A DNA stretch of 64,000 bases from Phragmites australis (GCF_958298935.1 NC_084937.1:21275568-21339567), one strand, 5' to 3'; numbered from the stretch's first letter, positions 12,260-25,930 are shown. The notes: generated by a model not told the origin, from the letters alone. Numbers and translations are program-made.

Positions 12260-14133
12260 TAATAGCACTAGAACACAAGTGTGAGCACAGCAAAATAAAA
12301 AACCCCAAAGCTCTCTTAGGGTGTGTTTATTTGCCTGAATTTACCTTAGTCTGTTACAATGGATGCGTATGATCTTAGAAAGAAGCGTGTTTGGTTGCTC
12401 GTAACCACTATTCTAGTCTGACCCAGTGGATACAAATATACACCTTCAGCTATTATTACAAAAACTAATTTTGAGATACCTAGAGTGTCTTTCCACAGAT
12501 GGTTCATATTACAAACTGCCTGAGAAGTAGAAAAGCCCTTTGCAGTTTCGGGCCACCCGTGCAAACACATTTCCACATGCGACTACTTACAACAGCTGCC
12601 TGTGAAAATCTTACCATTTCCAGAGGCAGTTCACATAAGGCACCACCTCTGAAAATGACCTTCTCCAGACAAAAAAACTCATCTATAACCAGTCTACAAA
12701 CTCTGACAATAAAATACACATGATGTAGAGCTATTATTCTGTGGGAGACATGAACCAAGATAATCCTTTTGTTCATGGATTCATCACACAAAAGGACACC
12801 GCAAGCGTTGTTCACACGCCCCTCGACTGGTACACCACAAAATCATTATCAGAAACTAACCCTCGACATATTATCACATCTAAATAACGATTAATACACA
12901 CACCTATATATAATATATAACTCAATACATGATCCATATAAGAGTTCCATTTCATCTTTATTCATTGCCTCCATGTTGCTTATCACATGTAGCTCAAAAT
13001 GGAGGCATATCAGGCATCCTTGACATGTTTTATTTCTTGAATTATTTCTAGGTAAATAATAATCTAGTGGTCGATTAAGTACCATGGGGTAGAAGAGGAC
13101 ATATATCTATAAAAAAACATAAGCATAGAGGATGTTCATACTAGAGGACACCTCAGCACAAAATGAGGTGGATGCAAGCAGGAGGTCAGAATAGGAGCCC
13201 AAGCCCGCACTCATTGTCCTTTGATAGCAGCGAAAGCGAGCTCTCGTGGCACAACCCAAGCCTTGTTCCGTGCAAGTGCGAGATCCGACGTCGAGCAAGT
13301 AGCCCTGACTATGATCCCGCAGAAGAGGTATTGATTTGAGTCAATGTATTTTATATTTCTTAAATAGAGGAATATTTTTTGTTTATGTCAATTCCTCTTA
13401 TTTTCTCTCTAGAGGGTGAAAAGATCTTCACCTCGATCATATGCACCACAACCTTTTGTTCCCTCTGTGCTCGAAACTTTGGGTCCCACTAGGAATACGC
13501 TGAAACAAAAACGGGGCGAGCGAAGAAGAAACAAGTTGATGTCTGGAACTTTTACACTAACGCAAGTCGGTGTTGAAGTGCAGCCTATTGCACTTCGTGA
13601 GGCATATGTCAAATTCTGCAACAGTTGCGAATTTCTTGTCAAGGAGTACGTCTCAATCACAATAACTGATTGGCGGTTGGTGCATGATGAGACGAAGGAG
13701 TTCCTATGGGCAACATTGCAGAGAATCATCTGATTCCCCTCAAGAACAAAAGAAGCCACCAAATAGAATGCATTTAAAACTATAGGAAAGAGCTTTCGAG
13801 ACTAAAAGAGTGAGCTGAATAAGGACTTCATGAAGAAGAACATGGTACAATTCAGTAAATACGAAAAAATTAAGACTGGCCAATGGGCGAAGTTTGTTTG
13901 GCAGAAGACCATACCTGAAGCCATCAACTTAGGTGAATCGTTCAAGAACCTTGCGAAGAAGAAAAAGTACCACTATCACATGGGCACGGTTGGGCATGCC
14001 CCAAAAATTATTTAATGGAGAAGGCAAAAAGAAGAGTTTCCCGGGCTGGGAAACCTAACCCATTGGAAAATTGTGATGAGCGAAGCAAGAATTGGGTCTA
14101 CACTCGGTCAGAATGAACCGAGGATTGGGACTT

Positions 14134-15590
14134 TGTCGGAGGATTAACTCCTGTCGCAGGGATCCCGAGAGACCCCTTTTTAGAGATTCGGCCGGGGGGA
14201 TGATCCTGAATAAGTTCGTCGGAGAAGTAAATGGGAATGGATGCAACGACTGGTGGGGGGGGGGGGGGGTGTTGACCTAGTGCAAAAAGGAGTAAATGCA
14301 CCGGAGTTTAGACAGATTTGGGCCGCACGGGGGCGTAATACCCTACTCCTGTATGGATGCTATAACTGTCCTGGGGAAGTCCCTCAAGGATGTTGCTGGT
14401 TACAAGAATAATGGCCTATCTAAGAGCTTGGAGCTCCTTGTTCTTCGGTTGGAACTGGGCTCAGCCTTCCTCACAGTGTTTCTTTTATGCTGTGTTCTTC
14501 GTATCGGCTCTCGGTCTCTGTTTTTCTTGTCGTCGATCGGTCGATCTTAGAGCTCCAGCCTCAGGGTGGGTCGATCTCTGAGCTCCTGTGCTGCCGGCGG
14601 CTTTAAGTACCCGCCGGCCGAGACATGCCCCGAACGAAAAGGAGGGGGCACGAGTTCCAAGACACCATGAATGGAAAGGGTGTCATCATTTCTTCTGGGC
14701 GAAATGACTGGGGGTGGAAAATGCGTCGCACGCCCGGTCACCCGTCACCATAAATGCCCTGGCAACGGGTGCCGTGGAGAGGGCCCATCGGGCAACCGCA
14801 GAGCAACCCGGCGTGCCAGCCCTGTCTTGTTCCCCTGCCACAGCAGCGCGGCAGACGGAACGCTTTGATCCTTACGACGTTATCCCGAGACGAGCCGGAT
14901 GGCACGGGACGGGGCCCGTGCAATTAATGACCCCACGCCCCTCTACCAGAATATGGCAGGAACTGACGCTGAGCGCGGCGGGAGCAGTTGGAGATGTCAG
15001 GCCACGCACGCTCATTAAATGCGGCCTCAGGCCTTTGACCGGTTGACACCTCGACGGTGGGTCCCTCGGGGGCCTTCCTGGGTCCTCGGGGTACCGAGTG
15101 CTCGGGGGTATTGTTTACATCCACGAGCACTCTCTCCCAAGAATGCCTTTCCTTGTCTCCGGGGAGCCGAGTGCTCGGGGGTACTGTTTACCTCCCCGAG
15201 CACTTTCTCCCGAGCACTCTTGCACGGACCTTCAGGGAACCGAGTGCTCGGGGACTGCCACGTGCAGCCCCGAGCACTCTTACACGGACCCTCGGGGAAC
15301 CTGCAGCCCCGAGCACTCTCTCTCGGAACTTAGCTCTTTTGAACGTCAGGGGACTAGGGTGCTCGGGGGTGACCGTACACCTCCCCGAGCACTTTCTTCC
15401 CGGTACTTAGACTCCGTGGATCATCAGGGAACTGGGGGACTCGGGGGCCACCGACCGTGGCCCCGAGCACCTTCTCCCGGGACTTGGCCTTTTCTCATCC
15501 TACATGAGAGACCTCGCGGGATGGCGCCATGTGGCGGGTGGTTGGCCTGACCTCGGGATTCGGGGACCCCCGGTTCCTGATACACCGACA
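14134..15590 (-). mobile_element. Solo LTR, 1,457 bp, inside CACTA-1
   Basis: On the minus strand it starts TGTCGGTGTATCAGGAACC and ends ATCCTCCGACA. It is flanked by an exact 5-bp duplication GACTT (14129-14133 and 15591-15595). Removing the LTR and one GACTT rejoins the TNPA-like coding sequence on either side. No internal retroelement sequence or second LTR is present, so this is a solo LTR. A 16-G run lies at 14254-14269. Confidence 0.8.
15060..15480. repeat. Degenerate tandem repeats within the LTR
   Basis: Five to six imperfect units of about 50-70 bp, each built from GAGTGCTCGGGG, a short spacer, then CCCCGAGCACT, so every unit is also a short inverted repeat. The block lies within the solo LTR (14134-15590). 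Confidence 0.65.
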
Positions 15591-16422
15591 GACTTAGCCT
15601 TCAAAATTCATGAGACAATGGAAGCGACCTAGACCATTCAAGAGGTCACTAATAAAGGGTCTTTAGAGCCCGATAGGGAGAATGAACAACTTACCAAGGC
15701 CCTAGGGAACAAGGAACACCTGTCACACTCCAGGCATCGAATCAACAGTAGGCTGGAAGCATGGGTTTCTAGATATCATGGGCCAGTACAAGACCCATAA
15801 TAGAAATATGAAGACCCTAGCAGAAGAGGTACAAGAACATGTTAAGGTCCAGTTCATGGAAATATGGAATGAAAAGGAGAAGGAAAGAACGGTATTAATA
15901 AAGACAAAGCAACCAACCAAGCCAGGCTTTCAGAGTAGCATCGGATTCATGCAAGTCGATAACCATAGATATCATGTCGATGATATCACAGAGGCTACCC
16001 CTTGCATGCTACATATTTTGATCGGTAATGGAGACTTCACTGTTAAGGCTGCCATAAGCCAGGCCATTCTAGGTCATGTGTTTCACAAAGACATTCTTAC
16101 CGGTTACGCCATGGTAAAAGTAGACTCAGTACATCCACTTTTCATAAAGTACAAGCTAGACATCAGCACACCTGAGGGTATCAAGATTCTCAATAAGGCT
16201 GTTGGCAACTTTATTCTGTGGCCCAGACGAGATATCATCTTCAGCTGCTAGTAATCAAAATCGTCAGCATCACGGTTGTCCCCGCACCCATTATCTCTAC
16301 CTCCACGCCCAACCTCTCCGCATCTAGCACCTTCGCCCCCGCGCCCAGCATCATCTCCGCATCCGACACCTTTGCCCGAGCATCTGGCACTTTTGCTTGC
16401 TGAGGCATCTTCGCCTCGTGCT

Positions 16423-19335
16423 TGTGAGGATCGTCCAAATATTATTCCAATTAATTATCTGAACAATTATTTGCTTAATCACGACCATGATGATTAATCG
16501 AAATACCATCCCAGTAGTCCTGGTACGTGTTTTGTGTCCAAGTTCGGAACGCATGCCTTTCTAACATATAGCATCACAACAAAGCTTAAGAAAGAGCGAA
16601 TAATTAAATTATATTACAAGTTCTGAAGCATTCAACAATTTATAATAATTTACAACAAAAGATTCAAGAAACTACGCAGCGCAAAAAGTAACACATATCA
16701 ACACTAAAAGCTAGTTGAAGCCATATGAGCTTAGGTTCCACACAAGAGCACGCCACACGAGTAGTTTGCACTACTCATTCCCGCCACCTACATCGGTAGG
16801 TGTGAAGTAGTCAAACACGAGCTCCTCCTCACCGGCGGTACCTGAAAGAGCAGCGTGAGTAAGAAGGTACTCGCAAGACTTAATCCATAATTGGTACATA
16901 TAATAACCGATTCCAAGGATTATGCATTTAAGTCATTAGCAAGGAGTATGCCACAAGGTTAAGTAAATTTATAAAGTATAAGCAACCTAACACCTATGTG
17001 TGAGATCCTATACTTAACTTGAAGCACATCTATCATGTAACATCAACCTGCATATAAACGTAAAAGGGACCATCTCATATAATCAATAGTCCTCAACAAT
17101 TAAAGCCAACACACTATGTCATATCCCCAAATTCGGAAACTCTACGACCGATGCGGATGAACAGAAGCATGCTCATGACCAAGAGCGCAGTAATTCGAAT
17201 TATTCTTACACCATGCAGGGAGGTACAACTTTACCCACATGACACAGGTCCATCCTCTTGACCCTGAGATAACCTTTCTCATACCTAGAACTATCCACTT
17301 GCACATACCCCTATGGAACTGGGGTTACCGTGAGAGTGCCCCGGACACCTCTGGCTTTCTGCCACCTTGTTTCTTCTTTATTTTTCTTACACGTCATAGG
17401 ACGCACGGCAAGCATCAGCATGGCGTATGATACTCAGCTCATTCATTCATTATCTAAATATATGGTTGTACAAAAAGTGTTAAAGCGAATGGCACCGACG
17501 AACAGTGCTTGAACGATGCAAACGATCTATAGTATCTGAGTTCCACTCCTGACCTACCCCTAGCACTGCTCACATCTCGCCTCATCTCACTTCTTATAGA
17601 TCCCACATCATTATCATTATAATTATGAATAATAAGTAAGCCCTAAGCTCACAAAAAATGGTTGAACAATTGCTTATCTTGTACCAAGGACCTATACATT
17701 ACTAAGCATTTTGAATAATTTGTTAGTTAGACATTAACCATATGATCAAGGCTACAAGGATATGGATAATCAATAACTCAAGATAGAGATAATGCAAATT
17801 AATATAGGTTCTACCCATATAAGTCCGACATCGACTTGCTAACCATGCAAATGTACATAAGCGATAACTTATCAATTTAGACTCCATTCAATTCAAATAA
17901 TGTGTAATATGCTTATATGCTTGCCTTGCTGCTCTAGCGGTTGTCTGATACTACCCGCACAACACTCACAAAACTCCGATAGCTCGGCATTACCTTCACT
18001 CGCTTGGACTGTCGTCAAAACGCTCTCTAAACAAATCAAGAACACAAGGTATAAACAAATGACTCTAAACGAATCAAGAACACATGGCATAAGAAAATGA
18101 CTCTAAACAAATCAACAACACATGGCATAAACAAATGAACGATGAAAGAATGTAAATGATGCATGCTTGGATAATACTAGAGCGTCGTGTTTCGAAAACA
18201 TTTGCAAAAGACCAACAAATGATTAGGGTTCCAAAGTTTGAAACCCTGGATAAGATAACCTAAGTGCACAAAGCCTTGAAGAGCTGGAGGTCAGACCAAC
18301 GTGAAAGTGGCGGTCAGACCACGAGCGTGCAGAGAGTTTAGGGCCCTGGCGGTCAGACTGAAGGCATGATGGCGGTCAGACCACCGAGCAACGGTCAGAC
18401 CGGCTCTAACGACGGTCTAACTCCTAAATTTAGATATTTTGAACCGACCTACTAGCGGTCAGACCAGCCCTAGTGGTAGTTAGACCGCCAGACCCTACCA
18501 GCAGCACCATCATGAGGTTGACGGCGAGGACTTCAGCAAAACCTTCGACGACGAAGGGCACCCAAGTACTCTATAGGACTAAGGAACATATTCTATGATT
18601 GTTCAGACGACATGCACAGTCCGAACACGTAAAACCCCCAAAATGAGATCTAGACCTAGTACTCACTATGGTTTCACGGTGAAAATCAAACGGCGATCGC
18701 CTAGGGCTAAGAAACAACAAAAAAACGGTAGGAGGATGTTTACCTTGGCGTAGAGAAACTTTGTATTGGATCAGAATCCTACGGGGAAGCTTCGATCCAC
18801 CGATTGGACTCCCGGAGGATGAATGAACTCACAGAGGAAAAAACAGCGAGGAAACCCCTCCAATAGGGCGGAAAGGGGAAGAAGCTCGGGGAAGTCCTTC
18901 GGGAAGCTCGTGGGAGTCCCCACCTCCGATCTCTGGCTGTCAACACGTCGATTTGGAGCTCTCTCTAGGGTTTGTTGCAGTGAGAGAGTGAATAAGCGGG
19001 AGAGAGAGGGGGGCAAATGAGAGAAAGAAAGAGTGGGAGAGGCGATCAACCACTTAAGGGAGCCTCTGTGCGCCGACAGTCAGACCACGGGAAGGGTCGT
19101 TCATACTGCGGTTGAGCCTGGTCAGACCACGAGAAGGGTTTTTGCTGAATTTTGTTCTAATTTCTCCCTCTTTTCTTTCTTTCTTTTTTCTTCTTTTCTC
19201 CAAGGTATTTAGGGTCTTCCTATATCTTACTATACCATTTTCACTAATATCCAAAATAATAACTAATCGCATAAAACATACCACCATGATGATTATGCAT
19301 GATTAGTCTCGTAATTAGCGTTTTGGGATGTGGCA
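16423..19335 (-). mobile_element. Solo LTR, 2,913 bp, inside CACTA-1
   Basis: Plus-strand ends are TGTGAGGATCG and GGGATGTGGCA. The minus-strand start TGCCACATCCCAAAACG looks like a typical Gypsy LTR start. It is flanked by an exact duplication GTGCT (16418-16422 and 19336-19340). Excision of the LTR and one GTGCT restores an uninterrupted proline/serine-rich reading frame, SSPRA joined to SPSVTLTHPPP. It contains no gag or pol, and it holds the GGTCAGACC repeat cluster. Confidence 0.75.
18285..18500. repeat. GGTCAGACC repeat cluster in the LTR
   Basis: The motif GCGGTCAGACC, or a one-base variant, recurs about eight times here and again at 19078-19135. The core GGTCAGACC is near-palindromic. 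Similar clusters are common in grass LTRs; no function is claimed. Confidence 0.6.
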
Positions 19336-20968
19336 GTGCTTCACCATCTGTGACTCTAACACATCCGCCTCCAGCTTCTGCGCCTTCGGCACCTTCACCT
19401 AAGCACCGGAGGGTCCCTATTATGGTTACCACATACAAAAAGACTCTAACATCTTCGGTGAAAATGTGGCTTTTGTCCTCCAAAGCAAAGACATCATTCG
19501 CTCAGGAATCTCCAGCGAAGAGCGATGTAGCAAAAGAGACTGACAAAAAACTGAGTACCCATTAGTTGGATTTCTTACCTACACTGGATATTCCTGAGAC
19601 TTATGAGAATGACAAGGAATTTCTACCCCCAGTTCAACTCCAAGATGATCCAAGGGAGATGAGCAGATTCCACAAATGGTACATGAGGGCATGTCGTGCA
19701 AGGTTCTTGATAATCACTGCTTATGTCTCCGCTAATATTTTTTAAGCGAAAACTCTTATCTCATGGTGGATTTCAAGGACATGCATGTTTTGTTCCGTAG
19801 CAACAAACTCGACATCAATCTTATAAGCATGTGGTGCCTGTAAGTTCCTACAACCTACCCTTATGTTCATATATCTACCAATATATGATATAATAGCTAA
19901 TGAATAATGACTTATTTTGTAGAATACAATTTAACGATGCGAAAAAGATGAAGTTACCAGTTTGGTTCTTTAATCTGTAACGAATTTTCCAACCCAATAT
20001 GGTCGTGAAGTTGAGGAAGGATGCTACATAGATTAAGAGGAAGAGTAACAACGAGAAATCAATGGTCATAAAAGAAATGACCAAATCACGCAAGCTTGAT
20101 ATGTTGACCTACATAGGAAGGGATATGCAAGAAATGCCAGAGAATTACTACATCATAGCCCCCTACAACTTTAAGTAAGTTTGATACATAAATTAATCCT
20201 AAATGTTTATTTTGCATCTAACTTGGTCGATCAAAAACCTAATATAAATATTCATGTAGTGACTATTTTATTTGTATAATGTTGATGCTAAAGTGGAGCA
20301 AACCCGTGGTCCTTGACTCAGCCAATCTCTCCCAATCTTCCTACCAAGATGTCATCGATATTATACAAATGTAAAGAAAATCCCTATACAACCAATCCTT
20401 ATAATTCATTTATGAATTGATAATTACTTCTTAGCATTCGAATAGGACTTACAAGTGGTACATGTTGCAAGGTAGGAGACACGATACGGCCAAGCCGGAT
20501 GAGATATTTATTCGTACACACTTTCCGATAATAACACACTTCTAATGCTTGTATCTCACTATTTATGATAGAGCACTATTGAACTAACGAATACATTGTA
20601 TTATTATTTGAAGTGCCACAAGTAAAGTTTCGACACCGTTCTTTGTGGATACTATGGATGCCAATTTCTTAGGGTAAACGAGAGGTACACAACGAACCCT
20701 GATGACATAAGTCATCATTACGTTTGTACATTCTTATTTGGATCTATTTTTGTTATCACTAGTATTTTAATTTTTTTAGTTGTGTTTTCATTACAGGCAC
20801 AGAGGATCGAATGTATTAACACCTCGCTCATCGACGAAGATATCCAAAACGTCCAACATGATGTGTCAGTTCATCATGCACAAAATTATCCATAAGAATA
20901 GCAGGTTCTTTGACCATGAAGGTGAATTGGTTAGCCATCTAAGGCTTTGTGAGTGGGAGAGAAAATAA

Positions 20969-21939
20969 TACTTTTAAATAAATCATTGTACTTGTGTTGA
21001 ATATTGTCTTGTGATGTAAACAGTGTGCTGAAATCTCCTGTGTTGAAATATATGTTCAAATACTGTTGAAATATGTGATGTTAATCTGTCTTAAAAATCA
21101 ATGTTGAAATCTAGATGGAATAAAAATATATATGACTATTACGAATTTAGAATGAATTATATATCATGGACGGATCCTTATGTCACCCGCTTGTAATATT
21201 CTATCTATCTACAGACGATGAACGATAGGGGGGCGGGGGCGAAGAGAGAAAATTTGAATCAGTTCTAGAAGATATTAAATTGATCATTGTAAAATAGCGT
21301 AATTTTCTCTTAATGTTGGTTAATATATTTTCTATTTTTTAGAAAAACAAAATACGAGTGTTACTATGAATCCATGTTCCATGATTAGCTTAAAATATCT
21401 TTTTTTCTTATTCATACACAAATGTACTATCTTTCCTATAATAGATAATGATAGCTATCGATTCAACGTCTCGATATTACTTTTTCTAGTTCAATATTGG
21501 TCTACCATAGAAATTACTAAAAAAAACATCTATAACTGAAAATAAGCTTAGGTCAATAAAGGGTAGATCAATGTAACATAAATTATGACTATTAAGGACA
21601 AACGCTTTAAAATTGATGAAGTTTGGTAAGAAAAAAATATTTTGTTTAGATACATTTACAATAATCATGTGTAGTAAATTATACTCGATGACATCTAATA
21701 CCTTAAATGTGTTAAAAAAAGACATAATACTCGAAACATATATAGGAGATAAAATAAATTTCTATACCAATTAGCTCTTAAGTTATTTTGTTTTTATATG
21801 CTACTAATCACATACATAAAGACATATATGCATACATATATACATGTATATATACACATGTGTGCCCCCCCTCTCTCTATATATACTGTGCCAGGCCCCT
21901 AGACGCCCCCTTGTCTTCACCCTTGACAGCTAGATGCTA
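20969..21939. other. AT-rich 3' non-coding part of CACTA-1
   Basis: No gene seen. Contains a TA/CA-rich microsatellite-like stretch at 21790-21870. It connects the last protease exon to the terminal repeat array. Confidence 0.4.
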
Positions 21940-22184
21940 AAGTGTGCCGTCTGTGAAAATATATTACTAGAGACGGTTCACTTTAAGAATCGTCTGTAGA
22001 AATCTATTATCACATGTGATCCTCTTAAGAAACCGTATGTGAAAATAAATTGACACAGACGATTCTTTAAGTGAACTGCTTGTAAAAATCATCTATTTCT
22101 ATAGCCCTTCGACGAGAAATAGATGGCTAAACACCTCTGTAAATGTGTTACCACCTGTCTCTGTAAATGATTTCTGTAGTAGTG

Positions 22185-22881
22185 AGTCTACCCGGCTGAT
22201 TTAGGCTAACTCCTACATCCACTCATGCAGACGAGCATACTTGTCAATATAACAAGATTGTCTTTATAAAAGTAATTAATCACAATATCAACTTTTACAT
22301 CTGCTTATACGACTTTAGATTCGATCAAACAAATAAAAACTCAATTCAGCTTGTTAAGACAGATACAACTAATTAAATATTTTTTTTAATAAATATGACT
22401 TTGCTCGACGAACTTTAGCTTAGCTAGACTACGATGACGCTCTATGAAACCCAATACACGAAACCAAACATACACTTATTAATTGAGCTAAACGAGATAT
22501 TCTTTTGTGGAGCTATATTAGAGTTTCATAGATTAATTGCAACTGCTACAATAGACAATATACATCTAGTTGTTATCATTTAATCTATATCGTGTAACTA
22601 ATAAGACGGTACTTTCTAGACTAACCAGTGTTGTTTATACACCCGTATCGATTTTTTTTTTCCGAATCGGACACCAAATCTGACTCAGATTCTAACACCT
22701 GTGTAGGGTTTCAAGTTATATTTTGTGTATTTTTTTTTGAATCAGAATCGGATTACAACACACGCTTCCGTGTTCAGTTAACACTGGCCTAACCAGAAAA
22801 TTGCTGGGACTATTCGATTAGTCTAAGATTAAAAGAGGCAATGGATGAATGGAGGCTGCAGCTTCATCATCTTTTATGAAA
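22185..22881. other. MITE remnant and AT-rich spacer
   Basis: 22200-22470 shares a family resemblance with 10780-11150 and reads out to AAACCAAACATACACTT, a Tourist-like end. No clean paired termini were found, and no gene is visible. Confidence 0.35.
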
Positions 22882-23762
22882 GGGAAAAATGCACAAACCC
22901 CCCATAAGTCACTCCATTTTTGAGATTCCCCCCATAAACCATTTTGTTGCAAAAACCCCCCCAACAGTAATTTAGATTTGCAAAAAACCCCAGCAATTGT
23001 TTAATCTAGAAAATAGGTTTTCTTTAATATAAAAAATATGTAAATTCTTTAATAATTTAGATAAAGGTTTTAAAAATGATTCCTTTGGTGAAATAAATAA
23101 AATGAAATGTTTTTAATTCTATTAATCTTATATATATATATGTCTTTCAATGATAAAATAAATATTTTAATTATGAAAAAATGGTAAATAATTAGAAAAT
23201 AAAGGGAATTTTTTTTTCTAGGTTTTCTATGTTTTTAATTTTAGATAACACATAAGGCAAACGTATAAGTTGCAATGGTATAAAATGAATCTTCTCTAAT
23301 TTGTTCGGCCGGCCTACCCATTGGCATGGCACTTGGCCGCAATCCAGCGCTCGGCCTCTCTTCCGTAGATGCAGAGAGTTCGGCAAGATTTAGCATCAGT
23401 CTCCATTGATTTATCGTTATTTGTGAACACAAATAATAAATAAAATTATATCCTTATTTCTCTAAAGGACATAATTAAAACATTTATTTTATCATTGAAA
23501 AACATATATATAAGATTAATAGAATTAAAAATATTTTATTTTATTTATTTCACCAAAGGAATCATTTTTAAAACCTTTATCTAAATTATTAAAGAATTTA
23601 CATATTTTTTATATTAAAGAAAACCTATTTTCTGCATTAAACAATTGCTGGGGGGGGGGTTTGCAAATCTAAATTACTGTTGGGTTTTTTTTTAACAAAA
23701 TGGTTTATGGGGGTGAATCTCAAAAATGGAGTAACTTATGGGGGGATTTGTGCATTTTTCCC
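22882..23762. mobile_element. Foldback Mutator-type TIR element, 881 bp
   Basis: Left arm (about 22882-23190) and right arm (about 23455-23762) are long inverted copies, both starting GGGAAAAATGCACAAA when read from outside. The spacer is about 260 bp. Flanks are TTTATGAAA (22873-22881) and TTCATGAAA (23763-23771), a 9-bp target duplication with one mismatch, the length used by Mutator-like elements. No coding capacity. The arms would fold into a hairpin of about 300 bp if transcribed. Confidence 0.75.
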
Positions 23763-23771
23763 TTCATGAAA

Positions 23772-25370
23772 ATGGGTCAAGACAAGCTGATCTACGACCA
23801 GCTTTCTAATCCTCCTAGACCCAAGCAGCTTCGGGTTGAACTACAGATTTACCCTGGGAATCTGATTGCCACCTTCTTGTCGCCGACAAGAACCGAACAA
23901 CAATGGATAGCTACCACCCAACAGTGCCCAGTTAAGTACATGCTTTCAAAACAGTAGTACTCGCCTATTCTAACCTTAGCTGCCAGGCTAAAAATTCAAT
24001 TGGCATTCGTACTCTGTTCATTATGACTCGAGCAATATTTGGACGGCCGTTCCAAATACATTCGAATGCGCACAGCACATTGAGGACAGCGTAGGCCATG
24101 GGCTATTGTTAGGAACGGTCGTTTGGGATTTGGACGCAGAAATTTTTCTAGAGGCCCTCGGAAATTAAACTGTTTTTCCTTCAAATACCTAGGTTCGAAA
24201 CTTCGAAACAAGCACCCAACCGTGCAAATATAAAAAAAATTGTACCATGCACCAACGTTTTCTCCCTCCAAAGCGGCCAAGCCCAACGCTGTTACAGAAT
24301 CCGGTACCTGCAACAGAGACTGTGCAGAGCTACCGCTGCGCATCTGAAACTACCGGCAGGACACCTACAATCACTGTTCATATTCTCAGTGCATGTCTCG
24401 AGAATTCACGGCTGAAACACATAAATCCTTTTCAGCAAAAAACAGGATAGATGCATGAATAAATTTATTGCTTCAATATGAAGTTTGTAGTGTTAGTTAA
24501 CCTATAGAAAGCACAATTAACCAACAATGAGGATTGTTCTAGAAAGCGAAACCTTCTTGTTACTTAGTAGTATATTACTATTATTTGTTCACAATTGTAC
24601 CGATCATCCAAGGAAGTAGGTCACGCTGAGCAACGAAGAGTACACTCTGGTCAGATTGACAGAACAACATCCACCCATATCTGAGGACCACTGTAATTTG
24701 TTTGACAGACTAACATCCAACCATACCCACGCTGAGCAAAAGGCTTAGAAATGTAAAAAACTTTTGATTCAATTCGAACAGCTGCCTATTGCAATGACTG
24801 AAGCCTGGTCAGCATAACTTTGCCCTCCATGACCCATGGCCCACTGGGGAAAATCTAATGCAAATTCTCAAGTGCAAAAGCAAGCAAAGCTCGTGCCTGG
24901 TAGCACGAGGCATCAGACCAGCCATATGCTAGCTGTGCATCGTAAATGAAGCAATAACTCTGAATCCACATGAGACTTCATTAAGAATCTAACCATCAAA
25001 GGAAGACAAGGATATCAGTTGGCGACCTTACTAAAACAAATGCTTAGGCACAAAGGCTGGAACGGCATTGAGGCAATTTGAGCACAACCCAATGGCAAAT
25101 ATATAGTACAAGGGACACACACAAGAGATTACCATTGACTAGGAGTGGAATACCACAAATAGCTTTAACAAGATTGACATACTTTTATATTTATATAATG
25201 TAAGGAGCACGGCATGTTAGCAATTTGTAAAGCTAATGCAAGGCAGATTAAAAATAGTTTCCCACTGACACATAATATTCACTTATTCAGAGGAGAAGAG
25301 AGGACAGGAGCTGGATACTTGATGCCCGTTATACCATCGTCTTCATGAGGATACAGGCCATTTGTTTCCA
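23772..25370. other. Intergenic, no recognised gene
   Basis: Unique-looking, moderately AT-rich sequence. Short open frames (for example 23700-23957 and 23996-24343) show no known motif, and I support none as a gene. Confidence 0.35.
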
Positions 25371-25379
25371 AATGCAAGT

Positions 25380-25930
25380 TTACAAGGGAGTGTTGGAGGC
25401 AATTACAAATGGAGGATGTCAGATGTGCTCTAGTTGAGTGCCAAATCTCCTAAAGAAACGGTCAGTCAGATTTGGCAATTTACTGATGAAAAACAGGTCA
25501 AGGTTTGCATATTCTTATGGGATCTGTGGTCCACTCGTGACACTGTGACCGCAGGTGATCCCCCAGTGAAAGCTGCAGAAGTGTGTCACCGAACTACTAT
25601 TTCATCACTCTAAATTTCTGAACATTTTGGGTAAACCGGCAACCCATGTCGAGCAGCAAAGTGCCAAGTGGAGATTGCCAGGAGAAAGCTATTGTAAGAT
25701 CAATATTGATGATTCCTACTCAGCACAACATAAGATTGGAGGCTGGGGTTTTATCATTTGTGATATTGATGGCCAGGCTATTTGTGCTGGCGCAGGTTGT
25801 ATGCTAGGAGCTTTTGTATACCCCTTGATCTTGTAACAAGGCAGCGCATGAACTTGCTGCTTTTGCTGTAGTTTTGGAACCGGGGGCTGTCATGTTCTGG
25901 CCTAACTAGGTTCCGGCGTGTGTTTCTGAC
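25380..25930 (+). pseudogene. LINE/RNase H-type (RVT_3-like) remnant
   Basis: A frame reading VCIFLWDLWSTRD (about 25505-25545) resembles the end of a plant zf-RVT region. It is followed by WRLPGESYCKINIDDSY and GGWGFIICDIDGQ (25669-25785), the usual start of the plant RNase H-like domain. After a deletion the text resumes as NKAAHELAAFAV (about 25836-25875), like the C-terminus of that domain. Several frames are needed and the middle is missing, so it is a dead remnant of a non-LTR retroelement or of a related host RNase H-like gene. Confidence 0.5.

Larger units (their letters stand above)
13163..20968 (+). pseudogene. CACTA-1 second gene: TNPA-like plus Ulp1/C48 protease, decayed
   Basis: Exon 1 (13163-13327) ends RRRASSPDYDPAEE before a GTATTG donor and matches the CACTA-3 counterpart ending RRRASDEEYNPAEE. 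Exon 2 starts at 13413 after TCTCTCTAG. TNPA-like motifs follow: NEQLTKALGNKEH (about 15680-15720) and GNFILWPRRDI (about 16205-16235). A proline-rich linker runs across the second LTR, then Ulp1-type exons from about 19620: VDFKDMHVLF, VVLDSA (about 20310), LCGYYGCQFLR (about 20655), and a last exon ending HLRLCEWERK at 20968. Frameshifts and stops occur in several exons (for example near 13730 and 19980). The residue expected to be the catalytic His is Tyr in the D-Y-F-I-C-I segment (about 20262). Both LTRs interrupt the coding path, so it cannot be functional. Confidence 0.65.
12460..22184 (+). mobile_element. CACTA-1: 5'-truncated CACTA transposon
   Basis: The right end is clear: TTTCTGTAGTAGTG ending at 22184, which in reverse complement reads CACTACTACAGAAA. 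It is preceded by a subterminal array (about 21940-22170) of CCGTCTGTGAAAAT-like units in both orientations. A matching but weaker array lies at 12480-12720 (TTTCCACAGATGGTTC, CCTGTGAAAATC, CCTCTGAAAATG). No left terminus was found and no TNP2 sequence is present, so the left part is lost or scrambled and the given start is only approximate. It carries a decayed TNPA/Ulp1-type gene and two solo LTR insertions. Confidence 0.65.
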
